From Pseudomonas mediterranea CFBP 5447 (lineage in GTDB: Bacteria > Pseudomonadota > Gammaproteobacteria > Pseudomonadales > Pseudomonadaceae): 64,000 nucleotides of DNA. Below are positions 53,441 through 60,888 of this stretch, one piece after another. The number at the start of each line of letters is the position of its first letter. The stretch's first letter is position 1. The notes under the pieces are model-generated. The model did not search any database, was not told the origin of the DNA, and worked only from the letters and a program-made list of their open reading frames with translations. The position numbers and the translations under genes were made by a program. The DNA lies in NCBI RefSeq assembly GCF_000774145.1, contig NZ_KN322961.1:1-64000 (forward strand). The letters run 5' to 3'.

Positions 53441-53492
53441 AATCAGGCTCATCGATAACCGAAAAAAAATCAGTTATTTATCGGGCCTGATT
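53441..53492. repeat. Stem-loop between autotransporter genes
   Basis: AATCAGGC (53441-53448) and GCCTGATT (53485-53492) are perfect inverted arms. Inside them CGATAA and TTAT-TATCG can also pair, giving a long interrupted stem. It begins 35 bases after the autotransporter stop and may end its transcript. Confidence 0.5.
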
Positions 53493-53579
53493 TCATATCG
53501 CCATTCATCGCACAGTTTCTTGACGCGATGGCATCAATCTTCTTGACTACACCGTACTACCCCCGGAAACACAGTCAGG

Positions 53580-53624
53580 GGCAGGCCTCGGGAACCCGTT
53601 GCGGCGGGCTGCCCGAGACTTGCC
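53580..53624. repeat. GC-rich hairpin upstream of the beta-barrel protein gene
   Basis: GGCAGGCCTCGGG (53580-53592) pairs with CCCGAGACTTGCC (ending 53624) with two mismatches, enclosing a second CCCG/CGGG stem. It has no T-run, so it is probably an RNA structure or repeat rather than a terminator. Confidence 0.45.
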
Positions 53625-53705
53625 TCAATCCATTCGGTCGCCCCTCATTCGGGGTAGGAGAGACGCCCTAAGCGAGAGACGCATGCGATTGCAAGGCAGA
53701 CCCCC

Positions 53706-54611
53706 ATGAGAACTTCTCCCCGCCCACAAGAAATCACCACCACCTTCTACACCGTGTCGACTTCGTTGTTGCTCTGCTCCTCCATGGAGGTCATGGCCTG
53801 GCCCGTCGAGCAATCCTGGTATGGCCGAACACCCTCCGACAACCCGAATGCCACCCTCTTCAACGCCGACTCCGTATCCGACAAAGGCCCCGCCTTGTTC
53901 ACGCTTCGCAACGACAACGGCCATACCCAGCGCGTGGGCCTGATCGGTGGCCAGAGCCAGATCATCGCCAACGTCGGCGGCGTGTTGGTCAGCCCGGCCA
54001 TGGCCGAACCGGGTAAAGACGCGCTGAACTTGCAGGGAACGAACCTGGGCGCTTACTGGAGCCTGACCGGTCCCGACGGCTGGCACGTGGACCTGAGTGC
54101 CAGCGGCGGCCGGGTCAACGGCTACAGCCGTACCGAACAAGGTCAGCGCCAGGCGGCCGAAGGCCACGCCGTCACGCTGTCGGTCGAAGGCGGCTTTCCC
54201 ATCGGCATCAGTGACAATTGGGTGGTCGAACCCCAGGCGCAGTTGATCAACCAGCGCATAACTCTCGATACGGATAACGCCGAGGATGGCAGCCGCAATG
54301 CACTGAGTACCTGGAGCGGGCGTGTGGGGGCACGGCTCAAAGGTACTTACGAAGTCAACGGCCTGGGCGTGGAGCCCTACGTGCGGACCAACCTGTGGCA
54401 CACCGTCCAGAATGCAGACACCCTTTCCCTGGACAAGGTCGACAAGATCAGCAGCAGCCGCAAATCCTCCACCGTCGAGCTGGGCTTGGGCCTGGTGGCG
54501 CGGGTCACGCCCGTGGTGAGCCTGTATGTCAGCGCCGATTACAGCAGCGACGTCGACGACAACGACCTCAATGGCGTGATTGCCAGCCTGGGCGTACGGA
54601 TGCGCTGGTAA
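53706..54611 (+). CDS. Passenger-less autotransporter beta-domain protein
   Basis: 301-aa protein consisting of an N-terminal export-like segment (TTTFYTVSTSLLLCSSMEVM) and an autotransporter beta-barrel domain ending in the aromatic terminus GVRMRW. It aligns with the barrel of the upstream 807-aa protein (for example GARLKGTYEVNGLGVEPYVR and TNLWHTVQNAD versus GARLKGRYQVSGMPVEPYLR and ANLWHTFSGTD), but a passenger is missing. It could be a stand-alone outer-membrane barrel or the remnant of a duplicated autotransporter that lost its passenger. The ORF is intact, with codon use like its neighbour, arguing against simple decay. The ribosome binding site is weak. Confidence 0.8.
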   Translation: MRTSPRPQEITTTFYTVSTSLLLCSSMEVMAWPVEQSWYGRTPSDNPNATLFNADSVSDKGPALFTLRNDNGHTQRVGLIGGQSQIIANVGGVLVSPAMAEPGKDALNLQGTNLGAYWSLTGPDGWHVDLSASGGRVNGYSRTEQGQRQAAEGHAVTLSVEGGFPIGISDNWVVEPQAQLINQRITLDTDNAEDGSRNALSTWSGRVGARLKGTYEVNGLGVEPYVRTNLWHTVQNADTLSLDKVDKISSSRKSSTVELGLGLVARVTPVVSLYVSADYSSDVDDNDLNGVIASLGVRMRW

Positions 54612-54621
54612 AACACTGCAT

Positions 54622-54649
54622 ATGGGCCGGCAAACGGCTGCCGGCCCAT
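54622..54649 (+). terminator. Perfect hairpin after beta-domain gene
   Basis: ATGGGCCGGCA (54622-54632) pairs perfectly with TGCCGGCCCAT (54639-54649), 10 bases after the stop. It lacks a T-run, so it may serve as an RNA 3' structure more than an intrinsic terminator. Confidence 0.55.
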
Positions 54650-54653
54650 GCCA

Positions 54654-54819
54654 CTAGTGTCCTATCTCGGAAATACGTTCTTTTTTGGCGAGTGGCTTGG
54701 GTGTTCGGCCAAGGCGCCGCGACGAGTCATAGCAGGGCTATGGCGAGGAGTGGCAACGTCGGCCGGGCACCCAAGACGCAGCCAAAAATGAACAGCTTAT
54801 TTCCGAGACAGGACACTAG
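54654..54819. mobile_element. 166-bp near-perfect palindromic MITE-like element
   Basis: The ends CTAGTGTCCTATCTCGGAAA (from 54654) and TTTCCGAGACAGGACACTAG (to 54819) are inverted with one mismatch. Complementarity continues with gaps inward (TTGGC, CTTGGGTG, CGGCC, GCCATAGC) nearly to the centre. CTAG at both ends could be a target duplication of the IS5 type. It encodes no transposase and would be mobilised in trans. It sits between the beta-barrel gene and the toxin-antitoxin operon. Confidence 0.75.
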
Positions 54820-54831
54820 CGTTTAGCGATG

Positions 54832-55107
54832 CTATCGGTTCTCGCGTGTATGCCACAGGCGCAGCAGGTAAAGAGTGGAACTCACTACTTCATAGCGCAT
54901 CTCGTAGTGACCGATCTGTATTCGGCGCACATCGCGAGGCTCAAACTCTTCCAGGCGTTCGCCTATGCGCGGATTGTCCAGCAGCGTGGTTGGCGCTGCC
55001 GTAAGTTGCTGTACCGTTCGTGCGGCCGCGGGCTGATTCACCGCAGCCAGAAACTCATACAGCCTGGCAAGGTCGGAAAGCGCCTTGCTTGTCCACTTCA
55101 ACTCCAT
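54832..55107 (-). CDS. ParE/RelE-superfamily toxin
   Basis: 91-aa toxin of the ParE/RelE superfamily, with MELKWTSKALSDLARLYEFL at the N-terminus, the central LLDNPRIGERLEEFEPRDVR and the C-terminal YEMRYEVVSSTLYLLRLWHT typical of the fold. It would inhibit gyrase (ParE-type) or cleave mRNA (RelE-type); the sequence leans to ParE. Its ATG overlaps the antitoxin stop (TGATG), so it is co-translated. The MITE-like element ends 12 bases beyond its stop. Confidence 0.88.
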   Translation of the reverse strand: MELKWTSKALSDLARLYEFLAAVNQPAAARTVQQLTAAPTTLLDNPRIGERLEEFEPRDVRRIQIGHYEMRYEVVSSTLYLLRLWHTRENR

Positions 55108-55379
55108 CAGCGCGGTACCGGCAACGGAGTGTCGGTACTGAGGCTATCCGCCCAGGCCTGGATAGCTTGATGGTCAATTACACGGCCAGCATCAACGTCA
55201 GCCAAGGCTTCGCGGGTCAGGCGACTACGTTCTTCTTCCTGGTCGATCCAAGCGGATAGAGCCTGTTTGACGATCCAATTCTTGGAGCGCTCCAGGCGTT
55301 CAGCCATCAAGTCGACCTTTTCGGCGAGTTGCACAGGGACGTGAGCCGTGACGGATCGGGTTTTCGTGGGGATTGCCAT
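55107..55379 (-). CDS. RHH antitoxin (ParD/CopG-like)
   Basis: 90-aa antitoxin. The N-terminal ribbon-helix-helix (SVTAHVPVQLAEKVDLMAER, RSKNWIVKQALSAWIDQEEE) binds DNA and represses the operon. The acidic, flexible C-terminus (EALADVDAGRVIDHQAIQAW) would wrap the toxin. ATG 55379 gives the full RHH; an in-frame extension to 55469 is not typical. Antitoxin first, toxin second, with overlapping stop and start is the standard type II order. Confidence 0.88.
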   Translation of the reverse strand: MAIPTKTRSVTAHVPVQLAEKVDLMAERLERSKNWIVKQALSAWIDQEEERSRLTREALADVDAGRVIDHQAIQAWADSLSTDTPLPVPR

Positions 55380-55596
55380 AACGGGGCTCCTGGTCGCTAC
55401 GTCTTCTGAATTGGATGTCACCGGATCCGGCGACGGAATGATTGCAGATTTTCCGCAGCGCCGCGTCAATTCGATTTATAGTTAATCATAATGAATAACG
55501 GTATACCGTCAAGCGCACCGCCAGTTGAGCTATACCCATATTCCGATCAGTACGCCCTTCAGCACCTGAGCGATAAATCCCAGATGGAGTAACGAC

Positions 55597-57222
55597 ATGA
55601 CCACAGCCAACCTCCTCGCCAATCTGTTTCCCCGTGCCGCCGATATCCCCCAGGCCTATCGCCTCGAAGAGCGGATCGAGCAGCGTGAATACCTGGTCGA
55701 TGGCGTGCTGAAGACCTGGCCGGGACCGCTGGCTGTCGTGCGCAGCCCGGTGTACCTGGCCGGTGAACAAGGCGATGAACAAGTGGTTCTGGGCAGTACG
55801 CCGCTGCTCGATGCCGAAACCGCCCTCACCGCCCTGGACGCCGCCGTCCGGGCTTACGACCGTGGCCAGGGCCTGTGGCCGACGATGCGGGTGGCCGAGC
55901 GCATCCGTCACGTGGAAACCTTCCTGGCGCGCATGCGCGAGCAGCGCGAGGCCGTCGTCAAGCTGCTGATGTGGGAGATCGGCAAGAACCTCAAGGACTC
56001 CCAAAAGGAGTTCGACCGCACCTGCGACTACATCGTCGACACCATCAATGCCCTGAAGGAACTCGACCGACGCTCCAGCCGTTTCGAGCTGGAACAGGAC
56101 ACCCTCGGCCAGATCCGTCGCGTGCCCCTGGGCGTGGCCTTGTGCATGGGGCCCTACAACTATCCGCTGAACGAAACCTTCACCACCCTGATCCCCGCCT
56201 TGATCATGGGCAATACCGTGGTATTCAAACCGGCCAAGCTCGGCGTCCTGCTGGTGCGTCCGCTGCTGGAAGCCTTTCGCGACAGTTTCCCGGCGGGAGT
56301 GATCAACGTGATCTACGGCAGCGGCCGGGAAACCGTCAGCGCCTTGATGGCCAGCGGCAAGATCGACATCTTCGCCTTCATCGGCACCAACAAGGCCGCC
56401 AGCGACCTGAAGAAGCTCCACCCGCGCCCACACCGCCTGCGCGCCGCCCTGGGGCTGGATGCGAAAAACCCGGGATTGGTGCTACCGGACGTCGACCTCG
56501 ACAATGCCGTCAGCGAAGCTCTGACCGGCTCGCTGTCCTTCAACGGCCAGCGCTGCACGGCGTTGAAAATCCTCTTTGTCCACGAGGACGTGGCACCGGC
56601 GTTCATCGAGAAATTCAATGCCAGGCTCGCCAATCTCAAGCCGGGCATGCCGTGGGAGGACGGTGTGGCGCTGACGCCGCTGCCCGAGGCGGGCAAGATC
56701 GATTACCTGCGTTCCCTGGTGGACGACGCAGTGGCCAAGGGTGCGACGGTGACCAACGCACACGGCGGCGAATCCCGCAGTTCATTCTTCTACCCCGCCG
56801 TGCTCTATCCGGTGAACACCGCGATGCGGGTCTATCACGAGGAGCAGTTCGGCCCGGTCGTGCCCATCGTGCCGTATCGCGACCTCAATACGGTGATCGA
56901 CTACGTGCTGGAGTCCGACTTCGGCCAGCAACTGAGTATCTTCGGCACGCATCCGGCCGAAGTCGGCAAACTGGTGGACACGTTCGCCAACCAGGTCGGG
57001 CGCATCAACATCAATGCCCAATGCCAACGCGGGCCGGACACCTTCCCGTTCAACGGCCGGAAAAATTCGGCCGAGGGCACTTTGTCCGTGCACGATGCGT
57101 TGCGTACCTTTTCGATCCGCACCCTGGTGGCGACCAAGTTCCAGGAGAGCAACAAGGCGCTGATCAGCGACATCATCCGTGAGCGGGACTCGAACTTCCT
57201 GACCACCGATTACATCTTCTGA
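55597..57222 (+). CDS. gapN: NADP-dependent glyceraldehyde-3-phosphate dehydrogenase (non-phosphorylating)
   Basis: 541-aa aldehyde dehydrogenase that oxidises glyceraldehyde-3-phosphate to 3-phosphoglycerate with NADP. It has GVALCMGPYNYPLNE for the cofactor fold, VVFKPAKLG, and the catalytic Cys320 in FNGQRCTALKILFVHE. The C-terminal NAQCQRGPDTFPFNGRKNSA is characteristic of this long Pseudomonas type. GGAGTAACGAC precedes the ATG. It converges on the EamA gene with six bases between. It gives NADPH for biosynthesis and stress. Confidence 0.88.
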   Translation: MTTANLLANLFPRAADIPQAYRLEERIEQREYLVDGVLKTWPGPLAVVRSPVYLAGEQGDEQVVLGSTPLLDAETALTALDAAVRAYDRGQGLWPTMRVAERIRHVETFLARMREQREAVVKLLMWEIGKNLKDSQKEFDRTCDYIVDTINALKELDRRSSRFELEQDTLGQIRRVPLGVALCMGPYNYPLNETFTTLIPALIMGNTVVFKPAKLGVLLVRPLLEAFRDSFPAGVINVIYGSGRETVSALMASGKIDIFAFIGTNKAASDLKKLHPRPHRLRAALGLDAKNPGLVLPDVDLDNAVSEALTGSLSFNGQRCTALKILFVHEDVAPAFIEKFNARLANLKPGMPWEDGVALTPLPEAGKIDYLRSLVDDAVAKGATVTNAHGGESRSSFFYPAVLYPVNTAMRVYHEEQFGPVVPIVPYRDLNTVIDYVLESDFGQQLSIFGTHPAEVGKLVDTFANQVGRININAQCQRGPDTFPFNGRKNSAEGTLSVHDALRTFSIRTLVATKFQESNKALISDIIRERDSNFLTTDYIF

Positions 57223-57228
57223 CCCGCA

Positions 57229-58125
57229 TTACAGCAGGGCTGGACGGCGTGCCTTGATGCCCCAGCCCTGCTGCATCCCCGCGCCCGCCAGCAGGATCGC
57301 CGCCACCCCCAGCCATTGCAGCGGTTCGAGGCGATGGCCGAAGGCGAACCAGTCGACGAAGATCGCCGCGATCGGATAGATGAATGACAGTGCGCCGGTG
57401 ATTGCGGTCGGCAGGCGTTGGATCGCGCTGTACAGCAACACATACATGACCCCGGTGTGGACCATGCCGAGGGTGACGAGGCTGGCCCAGCCCGCGGGCT
57501 GTTGCGGCAAGGCCGAGAAGTTCGCCCAGGGCGCCAGCAGCAATACACCGGTGCTGACCTGCACCAGCGCAATCAAGTGCGGCGGCGTGCCGGTCAAGCG
57601 CTTGATGATCAGCGCGGCAATGGCATACAGCAGCGCCGCCCCGAGTGCCAGGGCGATGCCAGCCAGATACTCGCCGCTACCCTGCCCTTGTTCACCGTGG
57701 GCACTGACAATTGCCAGCATCCCGAGAAACGACACCATCAGCCAGAACAGCTTTTGCGCGGTGATTTTCTCCCCCAGGAACAGCGCCGCCAACCCCACCA
57801 GCATGAACGGCTGGACGTTGTACACCGCCGTGCCGATGGCAATCGAGGCTCGCGAGTAAGAAGCGAACAACAACACCCAGTTGCCAACGATCGCCACCCC
57901 GCTGAGCACCGCCAGCAGAAATGTCGTGCGGGTCAGGATGTCCCGGCGTAAAAAACCGAAACCGGCGCAAATCAGCAACAAGGTGGCCGCGCCGAACACG
58001 CAACGCCAGAACACCACATCCAGCACCGGCAGGCCGGAAACCAGCACGAACCAGCCTATGGTTCCGGAAATCAGCATGGCGGCGGTCATTTCCAGCGAAC
58101 CGCGACGTAAGGTCTTGTCCATCAT
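57229..58125 (-). CDS. EamA/DMT-family transporter
   Basis: 298-aa inner-membrane protein with ten predicted helices in two EamA repeats (for example ASYSRASIAIGTAVYNVQPF in the first and ALSFIYPIAAIFVDWFAF in the second). It resembles RhaT/YdcZ-like metabolite exporters. Start ATG 58125 or the adjacent ATG 58122, after GGAGCCTG. The Lrp regulator is divergently transcribed 130 bases away, suggesting that Lrp controls amino-acid efflux by this protein; this is inference. Confidence 0.88.
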   Translation of the reverse strand: MMDKTLRRGSLEMTAAMLISGTIGWFVLVSGLPVLDVVFWRCVFGAATLLLICAGFGFLRRDILTRTTFLLAVLSGVAIVGNWVLLFASYSRASIAIGTAVYNVQPFMLVGLAALFLGEKITAQKLFWLMVSFLGMLAIVSAHGEQGQGSGEYLAGIALALGAALLYAIAALIIKRLTGTPPHLIALVQVSTGVLLLAPWANFSALPQQPAGWASLVTLGMVHTGVMYVLLYSAIQRLPTAITGALSFIYPIAAIFVDWFAFGHRLEPLQWLGVAAILLAGAGMQQGWGIKARRPALL

Positions 58126-58255
58126 CAGGCTCCTTCAGCAAGTGGGCACAGTATGACAAGCCGGCGAAGGGGTTCTCCATGGGCCGAAAAAGGCTAAACT
58201 GCCGTTCGACCTTTTTTATCAAGGCAACTTCAGGCATTCGCCTAACGGAGTCGAA

Positions 58256-58693
58256 ATGACGGACGATATTGACCAGATTCTCATCAGTGCGCTGATGGAA
58301 GATTCCCGGCGCTCGCTCAAGGCCCTGGCAAACCTGAGTGGCCTCTCCTCGCCCAGCGTGGCCGAACGCCTGCGACGGCTTGAAGAGCGCGGCGTGCTCA
58401 GGGCCTATACCGTCGAGGTGGACCCGAAGTGCTTCGGCTACCAGCTCCAGGCCATTGTCCGCATCCGCCCGTTACCGGGGCAGTTGCAGGAAGTGGAACG
58501 GCAGATCCAGACCATCGCCGAATTCACCGAATGCGACAAGGTGACCGGCGAGGACTGCTTCATTGCCCGGCTGCATGTACGTTCCATGGAACAACTGGAC
58601 ACCTTGCTGGACAAGCTCAACGTCCTGGCCGAAACCAATACCGCCATCGTCAAGAAGACCCCGGTCAAGCGACGTCTGCCACCGATGATGTGA
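58256..58693 (+). CDS. Lrp/AsnC-family transcriptional regulator
   Basis: 145-aa regulator with the AsnC-type HTH at residues 5-60 (ALMEDSRRSLKALANLSGLS, PSVAERLRRLEERGVLRAY) and the RAM/AsnC ligand-binding domain after it (VTGEDCFIARLHVRSMEQLD). GGAGTCGAA precedes the ATG. It is divergent from the EamA transporter, a usual arrangement for amino-acid-responsive efflux. Confidence 0.92.
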   Translation: MTDDIDQILISALMEDSRRSLKALANLSGLSSPSVAERLRRLEERGVLRAYTVEVDPKCFGYQLQAIVRIRPLPGQLQEVERQIQTIAEFTECDKVTGEDCFIARLHVRSMEQLDTLLDKLNVLAETNTAIVKKTPVKRRLPPMM

Positions 58694-58718
58694 ATCGAGG
58701 CAGAAACGGGGACGAAAA

Positions 58719-58740
58719 AAAGCCCGCCGAAGCGGGCTTT
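58719..58740. terminator. Bidirectional terminator between Lrp and Bax-inhibitor genes
   Basis: AAAGCCCGC (58719-58727), loop CGAA, GCGGGCTTT (58732-58740), with an A-run on the left (58714-58721) acting as a T-run for the opposite strand. It serves both convergent genes. Confidence 0.85.
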
Positions 58741-58754
58741 GAAAACGTGTGCGA

Positions 58755-59426
58755 TCAGTCGTCGCGGCCCATAAGGCCAAATAGCTGCAGCAGGCTGACG
58801 AACAGGTTGTAGATCGATACATACAGGCTGATGGTCGCCATGATGTAGTTACGCTCGCCGCCATGGATGATGGCGCTGGTCTGGTACAGGATCATCAGCG
58901 CGGAGAACAGTACGACACCGGCGCTGATTGCCAATTGCAGGCCGCTGATCTGGAAGAAGAAGCTGACCAGCATCGCACCCACCAGCACGAAGAACCCGGC
59001 GGTGAGGAAACCACCCAGGAAGCTCATGTCCTTGCGGGTGATCAGCACATAGGCCGACAGCCCACCGAACACCAGTGCGGTCATGGCGAAGGCCGAGCTG
59101 ACCAGTTCAGCACCGCCCTGCATCTTGAGGTACAGGTTGAGGATCGGGCCGAGTATGAAACCCATGAAGCCGGTCAGGGCGAACGCCGAGACCAGGCCCC
59201 AGCCCGAATCACGAAGCTTGTTGGTCAGGAAGAAAAGCCCATAGAAGCCGATCAGCACCACGAACACGTTCGGGTAGCCGACATGCATCTGCTGGGCGAC
59301 ATAGGCCATCACACCGCTGAAAGCCAGCGTGAGTGCCAGCAGGCCATAAGTGTTGCGCAGGACACGGCTAACCTCTAGCTGCTCGGCCTGCACGCTGTTG
59401 TTCACTGCGTAATCCTGTTCGCGCAT
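58755..59426 (-). CDS. Bax inhibitor-1 / YccA-family membrane protein
   Basis: 223-aa inner-membrane protein with seven predicted helices and the BI-1 family C-terminus (ALMILYQTSAIIHGGERNYI, ATISLYVSIYNLFVSLLQLF). E. coli YccA modulates the FtsH protease; other members are calcium-leak channels. ATG 59426 after GGAGGAGTGTCGCC is better than the upstream in-frame start at 59462. It is separated from Lrp by a terminator and divergent from the tRNA-Ser gene. Confidence 0.92.
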   Translation of the reverse strand: MREQDYAVNNSVQAEQLEVSRVLRNTYGLLALTLAFSGVMAYVAQQMHVGYPNVFVVLIGFYGLFFLTNKLRDSGWGLVSAFALTGFMGFILGPILNLYLKMQGGAELVSSAFAMTALVFGGLSAYVLITRKDMSFLGGFLTAGFFVLVGAMLVSFFFQISGLQLAISAGVVLFSALMILYQTSAIIHGGERNYIMATISLYVSIYNLFVSLLQLFGLMGRDD

Positions 59427-59502
59427 GGCGACACTCCTCCGGTTTGAAACATTCAGTGGCAAGGATCATAACAGACGCCCTGTAACAAGCTACGTAGAGA
59501 GT

Positions 59503-59530
59503 TTGACAGTGTGTTTCATTCGGGTATTAT
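59503..59530 (+). promoter_or_regulatory. Sigma-70 promoter of tRNA-Ser
   Basis: TTGACA (59503-59508) and TATTAT (59525-59530) with a 16-base spacer, followed by a GC-rich discriminator (GGCGCCCGC) of the kind found at stable RNA genes, about 20 bases before the tRNA. Confidence 0.8.
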
Positions 59531-59549
59531 GGCGCCCGCAACGCAATAC

Positions 59550-59637
59550 GGAGGTGTGGCCGAGTGGTTTAAGGCAACGGTCTTGAAAACCGTCGACTGT
59601 AACAGGTCCATGAGTTCGAATCCCATCGCCTCCGCCA
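59550..59637 (+). tRNA. tRNA-Ser (anticodon TGA)
   Basis: 88 nt with encoded CCA. Acceptor GGAGGTG pairs with CGCCTCC (one G-U), discriminator G. Anticodon stem ACGGT/ACCGT encloses loop CTTGAAA with anticodon TGA at 59584-59586, reading UCA/UCG-type serine codons. The long variable arm (CGACTGTAACAGGTCC region) is typical of tRNA-Ser, and the T loop contains GTTCGAATC. Confidence 0.97.
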
Positions 59638-59649
59638 TATTTGTACGTC

Positions 59650-59675
59650 AAAGCCCTGATCATTCAGGGCTTTTT
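59650..59675 (+). terminator. Terminator of tRNA-Ser
   Basis: AAAGCCCTGA (59650-59659), loop TCAT, TCAGGGCTTT (59664-59673), running into TTTTT ending at 59675. Confidence 0.9.
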
Positions 59676-59761
59676 CGTGTCTGGCGTTCAGAAAGCAGCT
59701 GTCGACTTCAGTGCCGGATCCGGCACATCGCAACCCCAGCCCACTCTCAAAGGAAAGAACA

Positions 59762-60616
59762 GTGACCAGCAAAACCATCGGCTCTCTTGTTGCAGCAATC
59801 GTGGGCGTCGTCCTGCTCTGCGTATTCTTTGGCAGTTGGTACACCGTCGACGAAACCGAACGCGGCGTGCTGCTGCGCAACGGCGCGCTGGTCGGGGTCG
59901 TGGAGCCGGGATTGTCGTTCAAGACGCCCTTCATCGAGTCCGTGCGACTGATCAGCGTACAAAGCCAGGTCACTTCCTATGAAGACCTCCAGGCCTACAG
60001 CAAGGATCAGCAATCCGCCCAGTTGAAGGTGTCGGTGTCCTGGCACATTGCGCCGGCGGACGTGGCGAAGGTCTACAGCCAGTTCAAGGATATCGAAGGT
60101 ATCCGCGACCGGATGATCAGCCGGCAGGTACCGACCCAGGTAGAGAACGTGTTCGGCAGGTTCAATGCCGTGGCCGCCGTGCAGAACCGCGTCCAGCTGG
60201 TCAACGATATTTCCAGCGCCATCAAGTCCACCATCACCGGCCCGGTGATCATCGACAGCGTCCAGGTCGAAAACATCGATTTCAGTGACGCCTACGAAAA
60301 AGCGATCGAAGCGCGCATGGCAGCGGAAGTCCAGGTCAAGACCCGCGAGCAACAGCTCGCCACCGAGCAGGTCCAGGCACAGATTCGCGTGACCCAGGCC
60401 CAGGCCGAAGCCGACTCGCAGATCGCCCAGGCGAAAGCGGATGCACTGGCCACGGAACTGCGTGGCAAGGCCGAAGCCGAGGCGATCAAGGCGCGGGCCC
60501 AGGCCCTGGCCAGCAACCAGAACCTGGTGGAACTGACCAAGGCCGAGCGCTGGAACGGGGTCTTGCCGACCACCGTGCTGCCCAATGGCGCCCTGCCCTT
60601 CATCGACACCAAGTAA
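59762..60616 (+). CDS. SPFH/prohibitin-family membrane protein
   Basis: 284-aa protein: one N-terminal membrane helix (IGSLVAAIVGVVLLCVFFGS), an SPFH/band-7 domain (DETERGVLLRNGALVGVVEP) and a long Ala/Glu/Gln-rich helical region (QIAQAKADALATELRGKAEA) able to form a coiled-coil ring. SPFH proteins scaffold membrane microdomains and can regulate FtsH (HflKC-like). The start is GTG 59762 after AAAGGAAAGAACA. Monocistronic, ending in a hairpin. Confidence 0.88.
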   Translation: MTSKTIGSLVAAIVGVVLLCVFFGSWYTVDETERGVLLRNGALVGVVEPGLSFKTPFIESVRLISVQSQVTSYEDLQAYSKDQQSAQLKVSVSWHIAPADVAKVYSQFKDIEGIRDRMISRQVPTQVENVFGRFNAVAAVQNRVQLVNDISSAIKSTITGPVIIDSVQVENIDFSDAYEKAIEARMAAEVQVKTREQQLATEQVQAQIRVTQAQAEADSQIAQAKADALATELRGKAEAEAIKARAQALASNQNLVELTKAERWNGVLPTTVLPNGALPFIDTK

Positions 60617-60623
60617 TCCCGCT

Positions 60624-60652
60624 GGCGCGGCCTGCCCTGGCCGCGCCTGTTT
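60624..60652 (+). terminator. Terminator after SPFH gene
   Basis: GGCGCGGCC (60624-60632), loop TGCCCT, GGCCGCGCC (60639-60647), then TGTTT. A very stable GC stem. Confidence 0.75.
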
Positions 60653-60888
60653 CGCAACGTCTGGAGCCATTCCCCCCGCCAGCATCGCTCCATCCCGTTA
60701 GCGCTACACTGGCCTGAGTGACTGTTCACCGCCAGCAGGGAGCTCAACGTGTACCCAGGCAAAAGCAGGCCAGCGCGCCCATCAATCCGCTCAATACAGC
60801 CTCAGTCCATCGTTCCACGCCCTGAAACCCTCGCCCGCCCCGTAAACCCGGCGACTCCGTCGATCAACATCCCGGACAGGAGAACAGC

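Noticed and set aside
53706..54611. Pseudogene call for the passenger-less autotransporter protein
   Set aside because: The frame is intact, with an export-like N-terminus and a proper aromatic C-terminus; no frameshift or passenger remnant is visible upstream.
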